Source of the DNA: Streptomyces albireticuli
Lineage (GTDB): Bacteria > Actinomycetota > Actinomycetes > Streptomycetales > Streptomycetaceae
Assembly: GCF_021228125.1 (NCBI RefSeq)
Contig: NZ_JAJQQS010000009.1
Span: 262,774 to 326,773, forward strand
Direction: 5' to 3'
Length of the DNA stretch: 64,000 nucleotides
Shown: positions 35,758 through 44,466 of the stretch, in pieces
Layout: every line of letters starts with the position of its first letter
Numbering within the stretch: the stretch's first letter is position 1
Translations under genes and position numbers: made by a program
Notes under the pieces: model-generated
Told to the model about the DNA's origin: nothing
Database searches by the model: none
The model's input: the letters and a program-made list of their open reading frames with translations, nothing else

Positions 35758-37089
35758 TCATCCACAGATGCCGTGTGCTGCGGTGGTTCCCTCGTATGTG
35801 GGAGGGGCGGTAGGTGACGGAGAGACGGCCGGGGGGCTCATGGGGGAGGCGCCGGGAGGGGCGATGGACCGCTCTCCGTAGGCGGGTGAGGAGGCGGGCC
35901 CGTAAGAGGGCTCGGAGGGGGAGGGAACGTCGTACTCGGCGGGGCTCCCGGGCTCCGGGGTCCATTCCTCGGCCTCGACCTCGGCGCCGTTCCACGACCG
36001 CCCCGCCGCGCCCGCCGCCGGCTTGCCGCCGGGCTTGCCGTCCGCGGGCCGGACGTGGGCGCTCACCGACACCGGGCGGTCCCGGCGCAGTTGCTCGAAG
36101 AGCTGGTCGGCGTCCGGCTGGACGAGCTCGTCACGGGCCGGGTTGTACGGGTACGGGCGGCGCGGCACCGTGAGGAACTGGACCCGGTCGCTGGGGATGC
36201 CGCGCACGGTGCGCACCAGGTCGTACATCTTCCGCAGGGTGTCCAGCCCGGCGTCCGTGGTCAGCGAGGACGTCGCCGCGTCCAGCACCGGGTAGAGCCG
36301 CGCCGGGTTGAGCAGTACCCCGTTGCTCTGCATCTCCTTGAACAGGGCTCCCAGGAACTCCTGCTGTCTCCCCATCCGCTCGGTGTCACTGCCGTTGCCG
36401 AGGCTGTAGCGGGCGCGTACGTAGCCGAGCGCCTGCTCCCCGAGGAGCACCTGACGGCCCGCCGGGAGCTTGAGCCGCGCCTCAGGGTCGTCCACGGCCT
36501 GCTTGAGGCACACCTCGACCCCGTCGATCGCGTCGACCAGCCGCTTGAAGCCGTTGAAGTCGACGATCACATGGTGATTGATGCGGATGTGACTGATGTT
36601 CTCGACGGTACGGATAGTGCAGGCCGCGCCCGCGAGCTCGAAGGCCCAGTTGAACTGGGCGAACCGCTCGTTGGTCTCGGTGCCGTCCGGGCGGCGGCAG
36701 GCCGGGATCCTCGCCATCAGGTCGCGCGGCAGGCTGACGGCGGTCGCGCCGCGCCGGTCGGCGGCCACGTGCAGCAGGATCGTGGTGTCCGAGCGCTGGC
36801 CGCTGTCCTCGCCGTAGCTGGCGTTGCCGGGGCCGTCGCGGGTGTCCGAGCCGATGATCAGGATGTTCTGCGCGCCGGCCACCAGCTCCGAGGGGCGCTC
36901 CTTCTCGTAGCGCGCCAGTTCGTTCGCGGTCGCGGTGTCCGTGGTGATGTTGCTGTCGAGCCGCTGGTAGAGCAGCCAGCCCACGGCCACCACGGCGAGC
37001 GTCAGCACCACCAGGCCCAGGGCCAGCCAGCGCAGCCAGCGGCGCCGCCGCCGGGGCGCGGGCGGGAGGAGATCGATGCTGTCGTGCAC
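35758..37089 (-). CDS. LCP family protein 5
   Basis: This 443-residue protein has a short Arg-rich cytoplasmic start, a transmembrane helix (20-41) and an LCP domain (about 70-330; NILIIGSDTRDG, RSDTTILLHVA, VSLPRDLMARIP, LVDAIDGVEVCLK, LGYVRARYSLGNGSDTER, QQEFLGALF). A Pro/Ser-rich tail (about 350-443) follows with no LytR_C domain. The GTG start has GGGAGGG upstream. LCP 5, 4 and 3 run in the same direction with 150-230 bp gaps, so each may have its own promoter. Confidence 0.92.
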   Translation of the reverse strand: MHDSIDLLPPAPRRRRRWLRWLALGLVVLTLAVVAVGWLLYQRLDSNITTDTATANELARYEKERPSELVAGAQNILIIGSDTRDGPGNASYGEDSGQRSDTTILLHVAADRRGATAVSLPRDLMARIPACRRPDGTETNERFAQFNWAFELAGAACTIRTVENISHIRINHHVIVDFNGFKRLVDAIDGVEVCLKQAVDDPEARLKLPAGRQVLLGEQALGYVRARYSLGNGSDTERMGRQQEFLGALFKEMQSNGVLLNPARLYPVLDAATSSLTTDAGLDTLRKMYDLVRTVRGIPSDRVQFLTVPRRPYPYNPARDELVQPDADQLFEQLRRDRPVSVSAHVRPADGKPGGKPAAGAAGRSWNGAEVEAEEWTPEPGSPAEYDVPSPSEPSYGPASSPAYGERSIAPPGASPMSPPAVSPSPTAPPTYEGTTAAHGICG

Positions 37090-37214
37090 GGCTGCGTCCC
37101 TCCCTCACCGGGTGGTACGTGCCTCCGTAGGGGGCCTGGTCCGCGCGGGGGGCCCGCGCCTTGCGCTGTGTGCGTGCCCCCCGATCATCGCGCGGCGGCG
37201 CGGATGCGGCAGCG

Positions 37215-37967
37215 TCAGAGGGCCGTCACGGTGACGCGCTCGGTCTCCCGGCGCTTGTCCAGGCCACCGCCGGAGAGCCGGTCGAGGTTGCGGCAGAGCA
37301 CCACGGAGCCACCGGCCGCCAGCGGGGCGAAGAGGCCGGCGGAGAGTCCCTCCCAGCTGTCGTACGGCAGGCCGGAGAGCATCCGCGAGCCCGTGCCGAG
37401 GCCGTGCTGGAAGGCGTCCGTACGGGCCCGCTCCACCAGCTGGGCGCCCGTCAGCTCCAGGCCGCCCACGACGAGGAAGGGCGCGTCCGGGTCCACGGGT
37501 ACGTACGGGGCGAAACGGTCGCCCTGGCTCGGCACCTCGACGGCGTAGTCGGCGAAGCCCTCGGGCGGCTGGGGGAACCGGCCACCCAAGGGGCGCAGGG
37601 CGAGGGCCACGCGCTCTCCGGAGCACGCGCGCGCCTCCTCCAGGGCGTCCGGGCCGCTGACGACCAGGTCCGCGGCGGCCGGGTCGCCGCCCACGTCGGC
37701 CACCACGCCGACGGACGCGCAGGCCAGCAGCCAGACGGCGGTCTGCCAGTGGGCCGGCAGGTGCAGGGCGACGCGGTCGCCCGGCTCGGCCGAGTAGGCG
37801 TCCTGGAGCAGATTGGCGGTCTTCGCCACCCAATTGGCGAAGGTCGCCACGGACAGTTCCACGCGTTCGCCGGTGGCGTCGTCGTAGAAGGTCACGAGCG
37901 GGCGGGCCGGGTCCGCGGCGAGCGCGGAACGCAGCAGGTCGGCGGGGGTGCGATCGGTGGCGTTCAT
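37215..37967 (-). CDS. truncated AMP-binding-like protein (TIGR03089 type)
   Basis: This 250-residue protein matches only the N-terminal part of acyl-CoA synthetase-like enzymes: an N-terminal TPADLLRSALAADPARPLV, YDDATGERVELSVATFANWV, GDRVALHLPAHWQTAVWLLA and a LSGLPYDSWEGLSAGL segment. The usual Ser/Thr/Gly-rich ATP loop and the C-terminal catalytic lid are absent, so ligase activity is doubtful. Actinobacteria keep this short family, arguing against recent decay. The ATG at 37967 has TACCCT seven bases upstream and no ribosome binding site, suggesting a leaderless message. Confidence 0.75.
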   Translation of the reverse strand: MNATDRTPADLLRSALAADPARPLVTFYDDATGERVELSVATFANWVAKTANLLQDAYSAEPGDRVALHLPAHWQTAVWLLACASVGVVADVGGDPAAADLVVSGPDALEEARACSGERVALALRPLGGRFPQPPEGFADYAVEVPSQGDRFAPYVPVDPDAPFLVVGGLELTGAQLVERARTDAFQHGLGTGSRMLSGLPYDSWEGLSAGLFAPLAAGGSVVLCRNLDRLSGGGLDKRRETERVTVTAL

Positions 37968-38058
37968 CGCCGTCAGGGTACGCGGCGGGCCGGTCGCGCA
38001 CCGAGGGAACGGGCTCGCGGGGACGTCCGCCACGGCCGACTGGCCGTCACCCGCTGAA

Positions 38059-38084
38059 TGGACATGTCTGCCCGTATATGTCCA
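38059..38084 (+). promoter_or_regulatory. palindrome upstream of the amidase gene
   Basis: TGGACAT (38059-38065) and ATGTCCA (38078-38084) are perfect inverted arms 12 bases apart, lying just before the amidase start. It could be an operator or an RNA hairpin covering AGGA, the ribosome binding site; both are inference. Confidence 0.4.
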
Positions 38085-38095
38085 GGATTTCTTTT

Positions 38096-39586
38096 ATGCG
38101 TGGATTTCTTGTCTCCTCGATCGTGACCGCATGCGCCGCCGCCCTCACCCTGCCCTTCCTCGCGACCTCTTACGGGGCGGCTCCCTCGCCCGCCCCGGGG
38201 GTCCGTGGGAGCAAGGGGCACGCGCCCGCCGCGCCCCGGGCGGTCCCCGGCTCGACGCGGTCGGTGCCGCTGATCCCGCTCGCCGCCGGTGGCCGGGCGC
38301 GCGCCTTCGGGGGCGGGCCCGCCCCCGAGCAGGGCTTGCTGGAACGGGAGGTGAAGCCCTTCTCCCTGGTCGGCATCGTCTGGGACGACGCCTCCGCCGA
38401 ACTGCGCGGCCTGGCCCAGGTGCGCACCCGCGCGGTGGCCAACGGCGACTGGTCGAAGTGGCAGGACGTGCAGACCCATGACGACGACCGGCCCGACCTC
38501 GACTCGGCCGAGGGCCGCGGCGGGCGGCTGCGCGGCTCGACCGCGCCGCTGTGGGTCGGCGCCTCCGACGCCATCCAGGTCCGCGTCCGCCCGGAGGCCG
38601 TCGCCGACCGGACCCCGGAGGGCCGCGCCCTGCCGGCCGGTATGCGCCTGGAGCTCGTCGACCCCGGCGAGGACCCCGTCCGCACCCGCGCCGCCGCGCC
38701 GCCGGACACCGAGGAGGAGATCGCCACCTCGGCCGCCAACGCCCCGCTGGTCCCGCTGGGCGCCACCGAGATCCCGGCGGCGGGCAAGACCGCCTCGGTG
38801 GCCGACATCGCCGCCACCGGCGCCGGCCGGGGCGGCGGCCATCGGGCCGACGACCCGGAATTCCCGATGGACCCCGACGACGCCTCGGTGCCCCGGGTCT
38901 CGGAGTACGGGGACCCCGTCGACGCCACGTACCCCGGGGACCTCGACGACGTCGACAACCCGATGGCCGACACCGGCCGCTACGCCGGCCCGCGCCCGCG
39001 CATCGTCACCCGGGTCGGCTGGGGGGCCGACGAGTCGCTGCGCGAGAAGGGCTTCTCGTACACCAACACCGTGCGGGCCGCCTTCGTGCACCACTCGGCC
39101 TCCGGCAACCGCTACACCTGCGCTCAGTCCGCCTCGGTCATCCGCAGTATCTACCGCTACCACGTGGTGAGCAGCGGCTGGCGGGACCTGGGCTACAACT
39201 TCCTTATCGACAAGTGCGGGAAGATCTACGAAGGCCGCGCCGGCGGTGTGGCCAGGGCCGTCATGGGCGCCCACACCCTCGGTTTCAACACCAACAGCAT
39301 GGGCATCGCCGTTCTCGGAACATTCGACAAGAGCAGCCCGCCCACCGCGGCCGTGAGCGCCGTCGGCGCCCTCACCGCCTGGAAGCTCGGACTGTTCGGG
39401 GCCAACCCGAGGGGCACCACGACGCTGGTGTCCGGCGGCGGCAACCTGTTCAAGAAGGGGACCTCGGTCAAGCTCAAGGTCATCTCCGGGCACCGCGACG
39501 GCTACGCGACGGAGTGCCCCGGTGACCGCCTCTACAGCAGGCTCGGCACGGCGCGGTCCACGGCGGCGCGGCTCCAGGGACGCTGA
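38096..39586 (+). CDS. secreted N-acetylmuramoyl-L-alanine amidase (PGRP type)
   Basis: This 496-residue protein has a signal peptide (about 1-28), a long variable region with acidic stretches (about 30-295) and a C-terminal peptidoglycan-recognition/amidase-2 domain (about 300-490). FVHHSASGN gives zinc ligand H332, YNFLIDKCGKIYEGRAGG the conserved Tyr region, MGAHTLGFNTNSMGIAVLG the core, and SGHRDG (H466) with ECPGDRLY (C474) the other ligands, matching catalytic PGRPs. It should cleave the glycan-peptide amide bond of peptidoglycan. The ATG at 38096 has AGGA eight bases upstream; ATG 38078 is an alternative. Confidence 0.92.
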   Translation: MRGFLVSSIVTACAAALTLPFLATSYGAAPSPAPGVRGSKGHAPAAPRAVPGSTRSVPLIPLAAGGRARAFGGGPAPEQGLLEREVKPFSLVGIVWDDASAELRGLAQVRTRAVANGDWSKWQDVQTHDDDRPDLDSAEGRGGRLRGSTAPLWVGASDAIQVRVRPEAVADRTPEGRALPAGMRLELVDPGEDPVRTRAAAPPDTEEEIATSAANAPLVPLGATEIPAAGKTASVADIAATGAGRGGGHRADDPEFPMDPDDASVPRVSEYGDPVDATYPGDLDDVDNPMADTGRYAGPRPRIVTRVGWGADESLREKGFSYTNTVRAAFVHHSASGNRYTCAQSASVIRSIYRYHVVSSGWRDLGYNFLIDKCGKIYEGRAGGVARAVMGAHTLGFNTNSMGIAVLGTFDKSSPPTAAVSAVGALTAWKLGLFGANPRGTTTLVSGGGNLFKKGTSVKLKVISGHRDGYATECPGDRLYSRLGTARSTAARLQGR

Positions 39587-39667
39587 TCTGGCAATCCACC
39601 TACTCCGGGTCTGCATACACTGGCCGCCGATCACGGCCCGGCCCCAGCAGGAAGCAGAGACGACAAG

Positions 39668-40750
39668 GTGACAGAAGCGATCCTCCTGGTCGGCGGCAAG
39701 GGAACCCGGCTCCGCCCGCTCACGATGAACACGCCCAAGCCCATGGTCCCGGCCGCCGGCGTCCCCTTCCTCACGCACCAGCTGGCGCGGGCGCGGGCGG
39801 CGGGGATCGACCACATCGTGCTGGCCACGTCCTATCTGGCCGAGGTCTTCGAGCCGTACTTCGGCGACGGCTCCGCGCTGGGCCTGCACCTGGAGTACGT
39901 CACCGAGAAGGAGCCGCTGGGCACGGGCGGCGCGATCCGCAACGTGGCCGCCAAGCTGCGCTCCGGCCCGGACGACCCGGTCCTGATCTTCAACGGCGAC
40001 ATCCTCACCGGCCTCGACATCGAGGCCCTGGTCGACACCCATCGCACGGCGGGCGCGGACGTCTCCCTGCACCTGACCCGGGTGGCGGACCCCCGTGCCT
40101 TCGGGCTGGTCCCGACCGACCCGGACGGGCGGGTGACGGCCTTCCTGGAGAAGCCGCAGACGCCCGAGGAGATCGTCACGGACCAGATCAACGCGGGTGC
40201 CTACGTCTTCAACCGCTCGGTGATCGACACCATCCCGGAGGGCCGCCCGGTCTCGGTGGAGCGCGAGACGTTCCCCGGCCTGCTGGCGGCGGGCGCCCAC
40301 CTCCAGGGCATGGTCGACTCCACGTACTGGCTCGACCTCGGCACCCCCCAGGCGTTCGTGCGCGGCTCGGCGGACCTGGTCATGGGCCGGGCGCCGTCCC
40401 CGGCGGTCCCGGGCCGCTGCGGCGACCGGCTGGTCCTCGACACCGCCGAGGTGGCCCCGGACGCCAAGCTCACGGGCGGCACGGTCATCGGCGCGGGGGC
40501 CCGTGTGGCACCGGGCGCGGAGGTGGACGGCAGCACGGTGCTGGACGGCGCGGTCATCGAGGCGGGCGCGCAGGTGCGTGACTCGCTGGTGGGCGCGGGG
40601 GCCCGGATCGGGGCCCGTACGGTCCTCGACGGCGCGGTCATCGGGGACGGGGCCGAGATCGGCGCCGACAACGAGCTGCGGGCCGGGGCGAGGATCTGGT
40701 GCGGGGCGAGGATCCCGGACGCGGCCATCCGGTTCTCGTCGGACCAGTGA
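39668..40750 (+). CDS. sugar-1-phosphate nucleotidylyltransferase (mannose-1-phosphate guanylyltransferase-like)
   Basis: This 360-residue protein has an N-terminal nucleotidyltransferase domain (ILLVGGKGTRLRPLT at 5-19, then KPMVP, TEKEPLGTGGAI, FNGDILTG, FLEKPQ and INAGAYVFN). The C-terminal left-handed beta-helix (about 255-345) shows hexapeptide-type repeats (GAGARVAPGAEV, GAGARIGART). It makes an NDP-sugar, most likely GDP-mannose given manB and manA near 53-57 kb, but the base and sugar are not proven. GTG start; TACACT at about 39615 is a possible -10. Confidence 0.88.
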   Translation: MTEAILLVGGKGTRLRPLTMNTPKPMVPAAGVPFLTHQLARARAAGIDHIVLATSYLAEVFEPYFGDGSALGLHLEYVTEKEPLGTGGAIRNVAAKLRSGPDDPVLIFNGDILTGLDIEALVDTHRTAGADVSLHLTRVADPRAFGLVPTDPDGRVTAFLEKPQTPEEIVTDQINAGAYVFNRSVIDTIPEGRPVSVERETFPGLLAAGAHLQGMVDSTYWLDLGTPQAFVRGSADLVMGRAPSPAVPGRCGDRLVLDTAEVAPDAKLTGGTVIGAGARVAPGAEVDGSTVLDGAVIEAGAQVRDSLVGAGARIGARTVLDGAVIGDGAEIGADNELRAGARIWCGARIPDAAIRFSSDQ

Positions 40751-40771
40751 CCGTCACGGCGGAGCAAGCCC

Positions 40772-40789
40772 ATCACTCACAAGAGTGAT
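40772..40789. promoter_or_regulatory. perfect 18-bp palindrome upstream of the glycosylase gene
   Basis: ATCACTC-ACAA-GAGTGAT (40772-40789) lies between the nucleotidylyltransferase stop and the DNA glycosylase start. It is too short and AT-rich to be a strong terminator here and may be a regulator site. Confidence 0.4.
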
Positions 40790-40880
40790 TTCCTCACACC
40801 AATTCTCAGCAGCGTCTCGCGACCCCGAAAACGGAGGCGGAACATCCCGTTCCCTTTCCGTTCGGACGTACCCTGACCGA

Positions 40881-41783
40881 ATGGCAACGCGCACATGGGC
40901 CCCACCGGGCCCGTACGACCTGGGACGCACCCTGGGCGTCCTGGGGCGCGGCCCCGGCGACCCGGCCTACCGCCAGGACCCGGACGGATCGGTCTGGCGG
41001 GCCAGCCGCACCCCGGCGGGCCCGGGCACCCTCCACCTGGTGCCCCGGGACGGCGGGGTACGGGCCGAGGCGTGGGGGCCGGGCGCGGACTGGCTCCTGG
41101 AGACCCTCCCCACCCTGCTCGGCGCGACGGACGACCCGGAGGCGTTCGTACCGCGCCACCGCCTCCTCCACGAGGCGCACCGCCGCAACCCGGGCCTGCG
41201 CCTGGCCCGCACCGGCCTGGTCATGGAGTCGCTGATCCCGGCGGTCCTGGAACAGAAGGTGACCAGCGACGAGGCGTACCGGGCCTGGCGGCTGCTGCTC
41301 CAGCGGCACGGCGAGCCGGCACCGGGACCGGCGCCCCGCATGCGTGTGATGCCGGAGCCACGGGCCTGGGCCCTGATCCCCTCCTGGGAGTGGCACAGGG
41401 CGGGCGTCGACGGGAAGCGGTCGGCGGCGATCGTCCGGGCGGCCCGCTCGGCGGCGAGGCTGGAGGAGGCGGCCGAGATGGACGGCCCCGCGGCGGCGGC
41501 CCGCCTCCAGGCGATCCCGGGCATCGGCCCGTGGACGGCGGCGGAGACGATCCAGCGCAGCAACGGCGCGCCGGACGCGGTCACGGTGGGCGACCTGCAC
41601 CTGCCGAGGACGGTGGGCTACGCGCTGACGGGGGCCAGGGGGACGGACGACGCGGGGATGCTCGACCTGCTGGCCCCGTACGAGGGCCAGCGGCACCGGG
41701 CGTGCAGACTCATCCTCCTGATGACGAGGGCACAGCCGAGAAGAGCACCGAGACTGTCGGTGAACGACATCAGAGGACTCTGA
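40881..41783 (+). CDS. DNA-3-methyladenine glycosylase family protein (AlkA-type, HhH-GPD)
   Basis: This 300-residue base-excision repair glycosylase has a helix-hairpin-helix segment LQAIPGIGPWTAAE (GIGPWTA from 214) followed by the catalytic Asp at about 238 (VTVGDLHLPRTVGYAL). LEQKVTSDEAYRAWR precedes the domain. It should excise alkylated purines. TACCCT ends six bases before the ATG at 40881 and no Shine-Dalgarno is present, so a leaderless message is likely. Confidence 0.88.
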   Translation: MATRTWAPPGPYDLGRTLGVLGRGPGDPAYRQDPDGSVWRASRTPAGPGTLHLVPRDGGVRAEAWGPGADWLLETLPTLLGATDDPEAFVPRHRLLHEAHRRNPGLRLARTGLVMESLIPAVLEQKVTSDEAYRAWRLLLQRHGEPAPGPAPRMRVMPEPRAWALIPSWEWHRAGVDGKRSAAIVRAARSAARLEEAAEMDGPAAAARLQAIPGIGPWTAAETIQRSNGAPDAVTVGDLHLPRTVGYALTGARGTDDAGMLDLLAPYEGQRHRACRLILLMTRAQPRRAPRLSVNDIRGL

Positions 41784-41833
41784 GCAGGACGTCCGGTCAA
41801 GGGGGCGACGGCGAGGAGGGTGCCGGGCCCGCA

Positions 41834-41938
41834 GGGGCAGGGCCCTGGACGCTTCCGTGTATTCGCGGCGCGGAACCGGCGGAAGGCCGGGAGGCGACCC
41901 GCACGGCGCCGTAAATATACGGTCCAGGGCCCTGCCCC
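41834..41938. repeat. 105-bp interrupted inverted repeat between convergent genes
   Basis: GGGGCAGGGCCCTGGAC (41834-41850) pairs perfectly with 41922-41938, 71 bases apart. Inside, 41857-41871 and 41906-41920 pair at 12 of 15 positions, extending the stem to about 32 bp with a 34-base apex. It fills the 235-bp gap between the glycosylase and fbiB. It could be a bidirectional terminator or a small mobile/REP-like element. Confidence 0.7.
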
Positions 41939-42018
41939 GGAGGGCCGGGCGCCCGCACCACGGACACCCGGCCCCGTAGGAACGGACGCCCGGCCTCGTA
42001 CGACCCGAAGGACGTCCG

Positions 42019-43398
42019 CTACCGCACGGACACGAAGTCCGAGACGTCCCGAGCGGGCCGCTCCCGAGGCGGAGCGGCGGCGTGCCCGACGGCCACGGCA
42101 CCCATCGGATCCCAGTTCTCCGGCAGCGACAGCACCGACCGCACCACATCGCGGCAGAACATCGTCGAGGAGACCCAGGCCGACCCCAGCCGCTCACCGG
42201 CGAGCGCGACCAGGAAGTTCTGCACGCCGGCGCCGGCGGCGACGACGAACATCTCCCGCTCGGAGGCGTTGCGCCGCGCGTCCGGATACGTGTGGGAGCC
42301 GTCCATCACCAGACAAGGCACGACCAGGTACGGGGCGTTGCGCAGCACATCGCCCCGCCGCACCCGCTTGGCGATGCTCTCCTCGCCGAACCCGTCCCCC
42401 CGCAGGTCCGCGATCCAGGCGTCCCGCATGGCGTCGAGCAGGGCCACGCGCGACGACTCGGACTCCAGCAGGACGAACCGCCACGGCGTGGTGTGGTGCG
42501 GGGCCGGAGCGGTGACGGCGGCGGCGACGGCGCGGCGCACCGCGCCGGGGTCGACGGGGGCGTCGGTGAACTCGCGGACGGTGCGCCGGAGCGTCACGGC
42601 CTCGCGCACGGCCTCGGAGGTGCCGAGCCGGAACATGTCGTCGGCGGCGTTACGCACGAGAGCACGCGCTCCGAGCTCGTCGTCACCAGAGCCCTCGCCC
42701 GTGGAGACGACATGGGGAAGCCCCCGGACAACGGCGACAGGCAGCCCGGAAGCCTTCCCCTTCACCAGATCACCGGCGGCGGCCAGCTCGTCGCCCGTGG
42801 CGACGATCGTCACGTTCAGGGGGTTGCCGTGCGAGTCCACGCCCCCGCGCAGGTCGTCCAGCACCCGCACCCCGGCCGCGCCGATGGCGACGTCCGTGAG
42901 CCCGCTGCGCCAGGGGCGCCCGAAGGTGTCGGTGACGACGACGCCGACGTCGACGCCGAGGGCGTCCCGCAGCCCGGCGCGGAGGGCGCGGGCGGAGGCG
43001 TCGGGGTCCTCGGGGAGCAGCAGGATCGTGCCGGCCGCGGTGTTGGAGGCGTCGACGCCGGCGGCGGCCATGACGAGCCCGAGCCGGCTCTCGACGATGC
43101 GGAGTTCGCCGCGCCGCGCGACGACCCGGACCGCCTCGGCGTCTATGGCGGCCTGGCGGTCGGCGGCCTCGACGATGCGGCCCTCGGCCTTGCTGACGAT
43201 CTTCGAGGTGACGAGCAGGACGTCACCGTCGGCGAGGCCGGGCAGTCCGTCGGCGGTCGCGGCGGCGGCGATGAGCTTGACGAGGTCGTCGCCGGGCCGC
43301 ACCTCGGGGATGCCGGGGAGGGCCCAGACGCGGTACCCGGGGGCCGCGGGGGTCTCGGGAGCCGCAGGGGCCGCGGGGGCCGGGAGGGAGGAGGTCAC
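42019..43398 (-). CDS. fbiB: coenzyme F420-0:L-glutamate ligase / dehydro-F420 reductase
   Basis: This 459-residue bifunctional protein has an N-terminal CofE domain (about 20-250; LPGIPEVRPGDDLV, DGDVLLVTSKIVSKAEGR, VVVTDTFGRPWRSGLTDVAIG, DELAAAGDLVKGKASG). This domain adds glutamates to F420-0. The nitroreductase-like C-terminal domain (about 260-455; RRTVREFTDAPVDP, NFLVALAGERLGSAWVS) in actinobacterial FbiB binds FMN and reduces dehydro-F420. GGAGG lies before the GTG at 43398, which overlaps the fbiA stop by 4 bp. Together with fbiA it forms the core F420 operon. Confidence 0.94.
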   Translation of the reverse strand: MTSSLPAPAAPAAPETPAAPGYRVWALPGIPEVRPGDDLVKLIAAAATADGLPGLADGDVLLVTSKIVSKAEGRIVEAADRQAAIDAEAVRVVARRGELRIVESRLGLVMAAAGVDASNTAAGTILLLPEDPDASARALRAGLRDALGVDVGVVVTDTFGRPWRSGLTDVAIGAAGVRVLDDLRGGVDSHGNPLNVTIVATGDELAAAGDLVKGKASGLPVAVVRGLPHVVSTGEGSGDDELGARALVRNAADDMFRLGTSEAVREAVTLRRTVREFTDAPVDPGAVRRAVAAAVTAPAPHHTTPWRFVLLESESSRVALLDAMRDAWIADLRGDGFGEESIAKRVRRGDVLRNAPYLVVPCLVMDGSHTYPDARRNASEREMFVVAAGAGVQNFLVALAGERLGSAWVSSTMFCRDVVRSVLSLPENWDPMGAVAVGHAAAPPRERPARDVSDFVSVR

Positions 43399-44363
43399 GC
43401 GCGCACCTCCGCGGCGAGGGAGAGCGCCTCGGCGGCCATCCGGGCCGTGGCCTCGACGTCGGTCATCATGAGCGGCACGGCGCGGCAGCGGATGCCCGCG
43501 GCCTCGACGTCGGGCACGGAGCCGGCGTCCACGGTGTCGACGAGCCAGCCGTCGATGAGACCGGAGCCGTAGTGGCGGGCGACGGCCGCGGCGGTGGACT
43601 CGACGCCGACGGCGGCGAGGACCTTGTCGGCCATGCCGCGCACCGGGGCGTCCCCGACGATGGGGGAGAGGCCCACGACGGGCGCGGCGGAGGCCGCGAC
43701 GGCGTCGCGGACGCCCGGCACGGCGAGGATGGTGCCGACGCTGACGACGGGGTTGGACGGCGGGAAGAGGATGACGTCGGCCTCGGCGAGCGCCTCCAGG
43801 ACGCCGGGCGCGGGCTTGGCCTCGTCGGCGCCCACGGGCACGATCGCGTGCGCGGGCACCTCTGCCCGCAGCCGGACCCAGTACTCCTGGAAGTGGATCG
43901 CCTTGCGGCCGCCGGGGGCCGCCGGGTCGTCGGTCATGACATGGGTCTCGACGCGGTCGTCGCTCATGGGGATCAGCCGGACGCCGGGCTGCCACCGCTC
44001 GCAGAGCGCCTCGGTGACGGCGCTGAGGGGATAGCCGGCGGCGAGCATCTGCGTACGGACGATGTGCGTGGCGAAGTCGCGGTCGCCCAGGCCGAACCAG
44101 CCGGGCCCCACGCCGTAGGCCGCCAGTTCCTCCTTCACCGCGAAGGTCTCCCCAGTCCGCCCCCACCCCTGCTCCTCGTGGATGCCCCCGCCGAGGGTGT
44201 ACATCACGGTGTCGAGGTCGGGACAGACCTTGAGCCCGAAGAGGTGGATGTCGTCACCCGTGTTGCCGATGACGGTGATGTCCGCGTCGGGAGCTGCTGA
44301 CTTGAGGCCACGAAGGAAGCGGGCGCCCCCGATCCCGCCGGCCAGAACCACAATGCGCTGCAT
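43395..44363 (-). CDS. fbiA: 2-phospho-L-lactate/phosphoenolpyruvyl transferase of F420 synthesis
   Basis: This 322-residue CofD-family enzyme joins the guanylated phospho-acid to the deazaflavin FO. VLAGGIGGARFLRGL (7-21) forms the nucleotide-binding loop. VIGNTGDDIHLFGLKVCPDLDT, GWFGLGDRDFATH, LIPMSDDRVETHV and FPPSNPVVSVGTIL are CofD signatures. The ATG at 44363 lacks a ribosome binding site; CAGACT ends seven bases upstream, again consistent with a leaderless start. It is coupled to fbiB. Confidence 0.94.
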   Translation of the reverse strand: MQRIVVLAGGIGGARFLRGLKSAAPDADITVIGNTGDDIHLFGLKVCPDLDTVMYTLGGGIHEEQGWGRTGETFAVKEELAAYGVGPGWFGLGDRDFATHIVRTQMLAAGYPLSAVTEALCERWQPGVRLIPMSDDRVETHVMTDDPAAPGGRKAIHFQEYWVRLRAEVPAHAIVPVGADEAKPAPGVLEALAEADVILFPPSNPVVSVGTILAVPGVRDAVAASAAPVVGLSPIVGDAPVRGMADKVLAAVGVESTAAAVARHYGSGLIDGWLVDTVDAGSVPDVEAAGIRCRAVPLMMTDVEATARMAAEALSLAAEVRA

Positions 44364-44466
44364 GAAGGGCAGTCTGTCAGGCGGGCCGTCAGACCGGAGG
44401 TCTGCCCCTGAGGGGCGCCGGCCGGGCATCGGTCGGGCGGCGGCGGGGGCGGCGGGGGCGCGAGGG

